Shown: positions 8,219 through 14,606 of the stretch, in pieces
How the letters are laid out: the number at the start of each line of letters is the position of its first letter
Numbering within the stretch: position 1 is the first letter of the stretch
Assembly: GCA_029243925.1 (NCBI GenBank)
Contig: JAQWRC010000225.1
Coordinates: 1 to 14,606, forward strand
Origin: Phycisphaerales bacterium
Lineage (GTDB): Bacteria > Planctomycetota > Phycisphaerae > Phycisphaerales > SM1A02
Direction of reading: 5' to 3'
DNA: 14,606 bases
The notes under the pieces: model-generated
What the model was told of the DNA's origin: nothing
The model's input: only the letters and a program-made list of their open reading frames with translations
The model's database searches: none
Position numbers and translations under genes: made by a program

Positions 8219-8225
8219 AAAGGAG
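8219..8225 (+). promoter_or_regulatory. strong Shine-Dalgarno site for the small membrane protein gene
   Basis: AAAGGAG lies 6 nt before the ATG at 8232. It is the clearest SD in the window and decides the start: an in-frame ATG at 8157 would add 25 residues that break the membrane-protein pattern and has no SD. Confidence 0.75.
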
Positions 8226-8231
8226 CAGTGT

Positions 8232-8471
8232 ATGAAGGGCCTCGAAACGTTAAAGGGATGGGCACGGGAAATTATCGACCTTCTTCTGGTCGTTCTGGTT
8301 CTCGGCGTAATGGTACAGATCATCTTTGGGACCGACGGCAGTGGTATGGATTGGCTCCCGAACATCACAGCTAACTTGACCACCTGGATTAGTGACGTCG
8401 GCAACGCAGGATTCGTTGGCCTGATCGCACTTCTGGTGATCCTTAGCCTGTACAAAGGTCGTACAGCCTAA
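8232..8471 (+). CDS. small two-helix membrane protein of unknown function
   Basis: 79 residues. An N-terminal amphipathic, positively charged stretch (MKGLETLKGWAREI) leads into a long hydrophobic helix at about 14-33. A polar middle (TDGSGMDWLPNITANLTTW, about 34-52) follows, then a second helix at about 58-74, and a short basic tail KGRTA. This predicts an inner-membrane hairpin with both ends in the cytoplasm. I do not recognise the family; holin-like, VirB2/pilin-like and small respiratory-subunit explanations are possible by size and shape, but no motif supports any of them. The gene stands alone, with a long possibly structured leader, a strong SD and an intrinsic terminator 25 bp after the stop. 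This suggests a well-expressed monocistronic mRNA. It converges with the helicase-nuclease gene. Confidence 0.8.
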   Translation: MKGLETLKGWAREIIDLLLVVLVLGVMVQIIFGTDGSGMDWLPNITANLTTWISDVGNAGFVGLIALLVILSLYKGRTA

Positions 8472-8495
8472 TAACGGTTTAGTAAATGAATAATC

Positions 8496-8533
8496 GATGA
8501 CGGCCCGTCTTCATGACGGGCCGTTGTCATTTT
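8496..8533 (+). terminator. intrinsic terminator after the small membrane protein gene
   Basis: A perfect 10-bp GC-rich stem, ACGGCCCGTC (8500-8509) with GACGGGCCGT (8515-8524), has a 5-nt loop TTCAT. It extends to about 14 bp through GU/UG, AU and GC pairs (8496-8499 with 8525-8528) and is followed by ATTTT (8529-8533). On the minus strand no T-run follows the stem, so it should mainly stop plus-strand transcription. Confidence 0.85.
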
Positions 8534-8557
8534 GCACTCAAAGAACTGTGACTCTGC

Positions 8558-11500
8558 TCATGTGAGCTGAAGATCGAGACCGGGGCCCGTGCACAACAAG
8601 CGGGCTGTCACACTGTCTTCAGGAAGATTCAACATCCCCACCAGTGCATCAATGTAGGTCTGCAACTGAGTCCTGTACTGCTGCAACAGGGCACGCCCCC
8701 CATCATCTCCGACCCAATCAGACTTGTAGTCGATCACGTCGGCCCAAAGAGGAACACCGCTGCTATAGCCAATGACGACGCGGTCGAATCGCCCGACGAT
8801 GACTCGATCCTCCATGTGCACATGCATTGGACGCTCACGCCACAATACAAGTTCATCATGGGATTGCCCGGCATACGCGTCACGCGTGAGGCGATTCTTG
8901 ATCTCCGGCGAAGCCAATGCACGTTGAAATGCCTCAATCGCCTCATCACGACTGTCCTGTGAAACCGGTGAACCCGTCATTCGTGCCGTTGCTGCGATCG
9001 CAGTGTCTACTGAACATTCATCTGGTACGCCATCCTCGATCCAACCAACGTGCTTGAACAACTCATGGAGCAGTGTGCCACGATGCGCACCACCCTGAGA
9101 TGTAAAACGACCCGCACCGAGGATGTCATCCATGCTTCGATCCACACGAGTTGATGGCGCGACACGGGGCAGATGGACTCGTAACGACGGACTCAGCCTG
9201 GGAGGATTGAGCACGGTGCGGTCCGGCTGGGATTTCGGAGCCGAATCAGATGACCAATCGGCGTTCCCACTTGTCCAGACAACAGGACCATCGAGCTCGG
9301 CGTGGGATTGCAATGCCTTTTCCAGCTCTGGAAGAGCCGCACGAATTATTCCCGCCGATGTGGTCGGGAATCCGGCCTGCTCCTTGCCGACCTCCAGTGG
9401 AAGCAGAATCAGATGCAGACCGTGACGAGCTCGCGTCATGGCTACATACAGAACAGACAACGCATCCTGAACCGCCTCGTGCATTTTCGGCGCGAAGTAC
9501 AGTTTTGATATGGATGGGAAATATCCAATGATCTTGTCATTCAACTTTGGGACGACTCGACTGGGCGGCGAGGTTGGATGGGCTCGGTACAGGAAGATGG
9601 AATCGTTGAATCGTGTGAAATCACGAGTCAACTCGGGAAGTACGACTTCATCAAACTCCAGACCCTTTGACTTATGAACGGTCATGACGCGAACAGGAGC
9701 CGTTGCCACGCTGCTGCGGGGCGTACCCTCTATAAACTTCACGAAATCACCCGGCTCCAACGTAGCCCGTGTATCCCAGACCTCGGCCAACTCGACGAGC
9801 TGACGAAGTCTCATCGCATCACGGGGTGTGCATGACCCCTTCATCGCAAGCGTCATCGATCGAATGAAACCCGCATAGCCCATTGCCAGAAGGTCCGCTC
9901 GAATGCGTCGGGAAAGATCACGGGCAGTGTGACGGCGCAGCTGCCGCTCCTGTTTCTCGGCGCGATCCACACCGAGCACGGACCCAAGCGGTGAGGCTGC
10001 GATGTGGTACAGCGACCTGATGTCACCGGGATGCTGCGCAAGATGAAACAGCGAATTCATGACAAGCACGGCAGGTGAATCCACAAGAAGAGACGAACCC
10101 TCCTCGCTTGCATCGACCCCGGCTTTGCGAAGCAGGGCAACCAATCGAGTCGCCGTGCTGTTTTTGGAAACAAGTACACCGATCGTACGATTCGGCGCCA
10201 CTGCGTGCCGCTCGACGATCAGATCAACCGCAACCTGTAAAGCGTGATTCAGCGAGGGCGGTTCCCCTTCAACCGCAGGAACGCATACCTGTACATGGCC
10301 AGGCAGGTCACGAGCCGCTTTGTGCGCTTGGTATCGTTGCGCCCACGCCACGGCGCCCTCAGCTCCATGCTGCTTGGCTCCGATCGCAGCGTTGTCGGCA
10401 ATCGTGCCAAAGACCTTGTTGACCACATCGAGCACGATGCTGGATGATCTCCAGCTCTGGATCAGTGGAGGCTCTTCATCCAGACGATCGGAATACATGG
10501 ACTCAACATCATCGATCAGGCCAGGCGTTCCGCCACGCCACCCATAGATCGACTGCTTTGGATCTGCGAGTACCAGAAATCCACGATCCACATCACCGCC
10601 TTCACCACTGAGTACTTCTTCGATCAGTGGATCAAGCACCATGAACTGGTTCGTCGAGGTGTCCTGAAACTCGTCGAACGCAAGATCGCGAACCATTCCA
10701 TCAAGACGGAACCAAAGCGCTCCAAGCGATTCGCGGCGCACCACGCCAGCTTCCGCAAGAAGCTGCTCGACATCATTGAACGTATAGAGTCCAGCCCGCT
10801 CCTGCCGGCGACGTCCAACCGTCTCAATGGCGAGCAGAACGGAGCGGGTGGCCACCAGTTCTTCGTGGCACTCCTTGATGCGCCACGCCATGGCGTGGTG
10901 AACCAACGGCTTGATGACGTCCGTCAACTCCTCCGGAGCGGGTCCGTTGTAAAACTGTTCGCCCTCCTGAATGCTGCAGATCGCCGTCAGCCTGGAGCCG
11001 AGAAACTCTTCCCATCGTTGCTGCCGCAGGTCCTCGACCATTGCCGCACGCGCCTTGACCCATCGTTTGTCAGGGGTGCCTTTTTGAGTGAGGTGCAGTG
11101 GCGCCTCCTCAAGACGGTTGATCGCAGCGGTGAATTCGTTTGAACCGAGCAGGCAGCCACCATCAATCGTCGAGCCGTCCTCCTCGGGAGCAAGCCATGT
11201 CCAGGGAGCCTGCGGATCCGGCGCCATTCTGGTTGCGCGAATGAACTGCAGCAGCTCCGTGCCGTATCCGCCCCCCCATATTCGCCTCGTCATGTCGGCA
11301 TGCACCGAGCGCTTGCGGCTGCCACGATGCATCAGTTTCAGCAGTAATCCCATCGATGACCGATCGACTGACTCGAGGACCTCGTTGACACACTCGGCTC
11401 GAAGTCGATTCAGTTCGGCCGAATCCGCGATGGTCCAATTGGCAGGCAGGCCGATCTCCGCTGAGAAACACTGACATATTCGGTGGAAGACTCCGTCAAG

Positions 11501-11827
11501 TGTGCTGATCTGCACTCGATGCAGCAGGCGCACGAATGAGACGAGCACGGCACGCAGTTCATCCGCATCAGGCGCAACATCAAGGCCAAAACTGTCCTTG
11601 TAGAGATCGAGGGATTTGGGATCAAGCACACCCTTGGCAAGATGTTCAAGCACACGCTGTAGAATCTCACCCGCAGCCTTTCGGGTAAAGGTCGACGCCA
11701 GAATGCGGTCACATCCAGGATCACCCTCCGTGCGAAGACGGTGCACCATCCACCCGATCAGACGATTCGCCAAGGTGAACGTCTTCCCGGAGCCTGCTGA
11801 TGCAATGATGACGGATCGAGTGGTCAT
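8558..11827 (-). CDS. addA: AddA-type UvrD-family helicase with C-terminal RecB-like nuclease
   Basis: 1089 residues; a superfamily 1A 3'-5' DNA helicase joined to a PD-(D/E)XK nuclease, as in AddA. Visible helicase motifs: Walker A ASAGSGKT (9-16), Ia ASTFTRKAAGE (44-54), II DEFQDTS (385-391), III LVLADPKQSIYGWRGG (418-433), IV SWR (458-460), V VMTVHKSKGLEF (714-725) and VI LYVAMTRAR (793-801). Nuclease residues: H921 in GTLLHELF, D1015 in GRFDR, D1033 and K1035 in IDYKSD, and Q1050-Y1051. Both activities therefore look intact. The role is to unwind and trim double-strand break ends to start RecA-dependent repair, with AddB as partner. The start overlaps the AddB stop by ATGA (11824-11827), so translation is probably coupled. 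It is shorter than the roughly 1230-residue Bacillus AddA and begins almost at Walker A, without the usual N-terminal Q-motif. The gene symbol is by family role, not proven orthology. Confidence 0.88.
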   Translation of the reverse strand: MTTRSVIIASAGSGKTFTLANRLIGWMVHRLRTEGDPGCDRILASTFTRKAAGEILQRVLEHLAKGVLDPKSLDLYKDSFGLDVAPDADELRAVLVSFVRLLHRVQISTLDGVFHRICQCFSAEIGLPANWTIADSAELNRLRAECVNEVLESVDRSSMGLLLKLMHRGSRKRSVHADMTRRIWGGGYGTELLQFIRATRMAPDPQAPWTWLAPEEDGSTIDGGCLLGSNEFTAAINRLEEAPLHLTQKGTPDKRWVKARAAMVEDLRQQRWEEFLGSRLTAICSIQEGEQFYNGPAPEELTDVIKPLVHHAMAWRIKECHEELVATRSVLLAIETVGRRRQERAGLYTFNDVEQLLAEAGVVRRESLGALWFRLDGMVRDLAFDEFQDTSTNQFMVLDPLIEEVLSGEGGDVDRGFLVLADPKQSIYGWRGGTPGLIDDVESMYSDRLDEEPPLIQSWRSSSIVLDVVNKVFGTIADNAAIGAKQHGAEGAVAWAQRYQAHKAARDLPGHVQVCVPAVEGEPPSLNHALQVAVDLIVERHAVAPNRTIGVLVSKNSTATRLVALLRKAGVDASEEGSSLLVDSPAVLVMNSLFHLAQHPGDIRSLYHIAASPLGSVLGVDRAEKQERQLRRHTARDLSRRIRADLLAMGYAGFIRSMTLAMKGSCTPRDAMRLRQLVELAEVWDTRATLEPGDFVKFIEGTPRSSVATAPVRVMTVHKSKGLEFDEVVLPELTRDFTRFNDSIFLYRAHPTSPPSRVVPKLNDKIIGYFPSISKLYFAPKMHEAVQDALSVLYVAMTRARHGLHLILLPLEVGKEQAGFPTTSAGIIRAALPELEKALQSHAELDGPVVWTSGNADWSSDSAPKSQPDRTVLNPPRLSPSLRVHLPRVAPSTRVDRSMDDILGAGRFTSQGGAHRGTLLHELFKHVGWIEDGVPDECSVDTAIAATARMTGSPVSQDSRDEAIEAFQRALASPEIKNRLTRDAYAGQSHDELVLWRERPMHVHMEDRVIVGRFDRVVIGYSSGVPLWADVIDYKSDWVGDDGGRALLQQYRTQLQTYIDALVGMLNLPEDSVTARLLCTGPGLDLQLT

Positions 11828-14606
11828 GCCTGATCACCGTGTGCGAATTCTTCATCAACCGACATGATTCCAGTGCCGCAGATCCGCGCCCAATCATCCC
11901 ACGGCGAACGAAAATCCGGATTCGGCTCAAACCGCTCTGCGAGAACGTCCTCGATAATCTGCAGCGCCACTTCGTCCGCCCCATCGATGTTTATGTCACC
12001 CCAATTTGCGGCATCAAGCTTCGTGGCATTGGGATCCGCGGGGAGATTCACATAGCACAGCTGACTTTGTTCGACCTCGATGCCGATGGATCGAAGCAGA
12101 TGTCGATACAAAGGAAGCTGCAGATCAATCCACTGCTTCTTTCTCGTGGCATAGTGCGCCTGCACGACACCTTTCGCCTTGTCGCTCGACTTGTAATCGA
12201 TGGCTCGATAGCCATGCTCCGGATGCACGTCGACGCGATCGATCTTGCCGACGAGTCGTATCCGCGATTCACCGGGCAAGGCGACGGCGGGGTGATCAGC
12301 TTTTTCGCCATCGCCGAACGATTTTTCAACGGCAAGGATACGCCACCCAGCCAGCGCCTCGGCGACATGCAGATGTGCGTAGGAATGAAGTCGACTTCTC
12401 AATGTATCCAGTTGCAGATGCACTGAGGGAAGACTTGAACGGCCGAATCGTTTCGCAATGAAGCCATCCAGGATGGAATCCAGCTCCTGCTTGACGATGC
12501 CGACATCGGTCATTCCACGGCCTGCATCGATCTCCTGCAGACCAAAGGCTTCAAGCACATCATGGCACAGCGTGCCGAAGACACTTGCGCTGAGCTCATC
12601 AGGCCGGTCATCTCGAATACTCAGCCGAAGCACGTACCGAAGCATGTACCGATACGGACATGCAAGATAGCTTCGGAATGACGTCACGCTCATGCGCTGC
12701 ACGGGAGTCAAAGCCATTGGCGTTGGGCATGGAATGAATCCATCGACGGATGTCGATTCCTCGGGCACGATCGGAGCGCTCGATGGTTCCGTTGCCAACT
12801 GCAGCACACGCCGCACGGTTTCGTCTCCCTCCCCAGTCAGGAGCAGACGGCTGGGCTGGCAATGATCGCCATTTGCATTGCATCTTCCGACGACGAGATG
12901 GGTTTCGCGACCACTTTCGGCGATCGCTTGAAGCAGGAATGCATCGCGTGCATAGCGCCGGTCGTTGTCCACCATGCGCAGCGATCGACGCAACTCATTT
13001 GGCAGAAATGGATCGGCATTCGACGATGAAGGGACGACGCCTTCGTTGAACCCGGTGACCAACAGCACTGGCGCGTCATCCAGGTGACAATCCAGCCACC
13101 CAATCAAGTCGATTGATGAGGGGTCCGGCTCCGTGCGAACCATGGCTGCGTCCAGAGATGACAGGAGCATCCGCATCATCGATGCAGCGGACATCGATCC
13201 TGCGATCGCCGAGTCCGCGCGGCTGCACTCGGCAAGTTGCTCGATGATCGAATCAAGTGCCCGCAGATCGATCTCGGAGAGCTCCTCAAATGATGGAGCG
13301 ACCCAGGTCTCAAGCAGGCCACGAATCATTTCCGAATGATCTGCAACCGATTCCACGGCATGCCGCATTGGCTGCAGTTGCTGAAGCAGGGGTCGAACTG
13401 CAATGGCAATCGGTCGATGCGGCTCGGGCAGAAAGGTTGAAAGTTCAAGAGGCACCGACTCTTCAAGGAATCGATCCCACGCATCCACGTGATCGGAAAC
13501 GGTATCAGGGAACGTCCCCAACCATGTTTCAACAATCGGATGGCGCAGCAGAGGCCCAACATCTGCCGCATGCCCGTACGCAAGAAATTGCTCCACAGCG
13601 GACAACAACCGACCAATGGAAGTGCTGCTGACGGCTCGACCTGCAGGATCATGGACTGGGATATCCCACTCCGGAAGCACCCGCTGCATCACGGGAAGCA
13701 GGTCCGTATCTGGCACGCCGATGCTGACAGAATCAAATGATGTCACCGTCTCAACCGAACCAAGCAGATCCAGCAGCATTGCCGCCTGCTCTTCAGGGCC
13801 GTCGACAATGTGAAGCAGATCATCATTCATGTGAATCGACTGCTTCAACCAGTATTCGGGGAGAACACAGCCCTCGGCGTCGAACGCCGACTCCTGCGCA
13901 CTGTCAGCATGAATCAGAGAAAGAACAGGAATACCCGACTCTGAAATTCGTTCCAGCAAACCGCGCTGCTGGAATGTGAGATCGGCGCTGATGAACGCAA
14001 CCATACTTATTTCACTCGTGTCGATGCTACCGCTGGCATCAAGTGCACGAAGCACCGCCATGTCGCGATCCTCGCATCCCACCGAATCGAGGAGCGCGTT
14101 CCGACTTGTCTGAAGGGCGGCCATGGCACGCCATCGATGCTCCTCGAATGTTCCAATGATCGATTCGTGTTCGGCGACATCAAGGAATCGAAGCCCAGCT
14201 CCTCCAAGCTCTGATGACAATTTCGCCAACCGCCGCGCAAGTTCTTCTATGGACTCGTCGCTTTCCGTTCCACGCCCCATCAGCGGTGCCAGTGCTTCTC
14301 CACTGGAAGACTGGAGTGTCTGCAGCCAGGCAAGTTGCCCTTCGATCGCTGAAGGCCATGAACACTCGGGAACGACGACCGCCTCTGGCAATCGGCCCAA
14401 GGACGTCAGCTCGGGTGGCACGAGCATGCAATCCCGCGAGGCCGCCGCTTCAAGAAGCAAATCGGACAAACGGCGAATCGCTCTCGATGAGGGCAGCAGG
14501 AGGAGTACGCCGTCCAGATCCCATGTCCCACATTCCGGAGGGTGTCGATGAAGCAGTACATCCACGACTGCATGAAGGCAGTGAGATCCAGTACCCAGAA
14601 AGACAC
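11824..14606 (-). CDS. addB: AddB-type PD-(D/E)XK nuclease / inactivated helicase subunit, 5' end outside window
   Basis: At least 913 residues from a GTG at 14565, but the frame stays open to the window edge. The upstream residues (FLGTGSHCLHAVVDVLLHR across the GTG) read as normal AddB N-terminal sequence, so the start is probably beyond 14606. Numbering from the GTG: LLLLPSSRAIRRL (21-33) sits where a Walker A would be in a true helicase, but no GKT/GKS is present. LLVTGFNEGVVPSS (501-514) and DPFLPNELRR (518-527) are typical of AddB. The C-terminal nuclease has H668 in GTLCHDVLE, D776 in GKIDRVD, D790 and K792 in IDYKSSD, and Q816 in LQLPLY, so it looks active. Of the four iron-sulfur cysteines of Bacillus AddB only C636 (LACPYRY) and one C-terminal Cys (C896) remain. 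It is first in the two-gene unit with the AddA-like gene and overlaps it by 4 bp. Confidence 0.85.
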   Translation of the reverse strand, partial: VFLGTGSHCLHAVVDVLLHRHPPECGTWDLDGVLLLLPSSRAIRRLSDLLLEAAASRDCMLVPPELTSLGRLPEAVVVPECSWPSAIEGQLAWLQTLQSSSGEALAPLMGRGTESDESIEELARRLAKLSSELGGAGLRFLDVAEHESIIGTFEEHRWRAMAALQTSRNALLDSVGCEDRDMAVLRALDASGSIDTSEISMVAFISADLTFQQRGLLERISESGIPVLSLIHADSAQESAFDAEGCVLPEYWLKQSIHMNDDLLHIVDGPEEQAAMLLDLLGSVETVTSFDSVSIGVPDTDLLPVMQRVLPEWDIPVHDPAGRAVSSTSIGRLLSAVEQFLAYGHAADVGPLLRHPIVETWLGTFPDTVSDHVDAWDRFLEESVPLELSTFLPEPHRPIAIAVRPLLQQLQPMRHAVESVADHSEMIRGLLETWVAPSFEELSEIDLRALDSIIEQLAECSRADSAIAGSMSAASMMRMLLSSLDAAMVRTEPDPSSIDLIGWLDCHLDDAPVLLVTGFNEGVVPSSSNADPFLPNELRRSLRMVDNDRRYARDAFLLQAIAESGRETHLVVGRCNANGDHCQPSRLLLTGEGDETVRRVLQLATEPSSAPIVPEESTSVDGFIPCPTPMALTPVQRMSVTSFRSYLACPYRYMLRYVLRLSIRDDRPDELSASVFGTLCHDVLEAFGLQEIDAGRGMTDVGIVKQELDSILDGFIAKRFGRSSLPSVHLQLDTLRSRLHSYAHLHVAEALAGWRILAVEKSFGDGEKADHPAVALPGESRIRLVGKIDRVDVHPEHGYRAIDYKSSDKAKGVVQAHYATRKKQWIDLQLPLYRHLLRSIGIEVEQSQLCYVNLPADPNATKLDAANWGDINIDGADEVALQIIEDVLAERFEPNPDFRSPWDDWARICGTGIMSVDEEFAHGDQA

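Larger units (their letters stand above)
7732..8231. other. 500-bp intergenic region, relatively AT-rich, with many short inverted repeats in its right half
   Basis: There is no convincing long gene here. The left half (7732-7960) contains only weak ORFs, one of which (minus strand, 7732-7926) is listed separately. The middle (7965-8060) is AT-rich, with an A-run at 7960-7966 and two small inverted repeats: TATTTT/AAAATA (8013-8018/8023-8028) and AAATA/TATTT (8044-8048/8053-8057). The right part (8060-8205) holds several potential hairpins listed below. A promoter for the small gene at 8232 is expected in the AT-rich part, but I could not single out a good -35/-10 pair. Confidence 0.6.

Noticed and set aside
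8157..8231. Upstream ATG extending the 79-residue membrane protein by 25 residues
   Set aside because: No SD precedes it, while AAAGGAG stands at ideal spacing before the ATG at 8232.
8232..8471. Small hydrophobic protein as a type I toxin
   Set aside because: Two helices and 79 residues are larger than typical type I toxins, and no antisense RNA gene could be identified next to it.

Overview
The window looks like chromosomal DNA from a planctomycete (Planctomycetota, possibly Phycisphaerae or a relative). The main reason is the gene at 1827-4979. It has the layout typical of Planctomycetes/Verrucomicrobia (PVC) secreted dehydrogenase-like proteins: N-terminal beta-propeller, HEAT-like repeats and a C-terminal CxxCH cytochrome c domain. 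The neighbouring azurin-like domain fits the same group. Base composition is moderately GC-rich and most genes lack a clear Shine-Dalgarno (SD) sequence. The lineage call is inference.

Layout. (1) 1-4979, minus strand: a three-gene operon read right to left, made of the cytochrome c/beta-propeller protein, an SGNH-like plus cupredoxin protein (4-bp ATGA overlap), and a MATE efflux transporter (10-bp gap, cut by the window's left edge). The first two are exported and probably form a periplasmic redox pair. (2) 5020-7731, plus strand: an APC-family amino acid permease and an MFS transporter 60 bp or less apart. The permease diverges from the cytochrome gene across only about 40 bp. (3) 7732-8231: a roughly 500-bp, relatively AT-rich stretch with no convincing protein gene. 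Its right half is full of short inverted repeats. (4) 8232-8471, plus strand: a 79-residue, two-helix membrane protein of unknown function, with the best ribosome binding site in the window and a strong intrinsic terminator just after it. (5) 8558-14606, minus strand: an addB-addA-like pair (AddB-type nuclease/scaffold first, then AddA-type helicase-nuclease, 4-bp ATGA overlap). This encodes a heterodimeric helicase-nuclease for processing double-strand breaks. The AddB frame is open to the right edge, so its real start lies outside the window.

Most of the window is ordinary accessory metabolism, transport and DNA repair. The items most worth a second look are the structured leader in front of the small membrane protein, the missing catalytic serine in the SGNH-like domain fused to an intact type-1 copper site, and the loss of the usual AddB iron-sulfur cysteines. 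I found no CRISPR array, tRNA, rRNA, insertion sequence or phage module.
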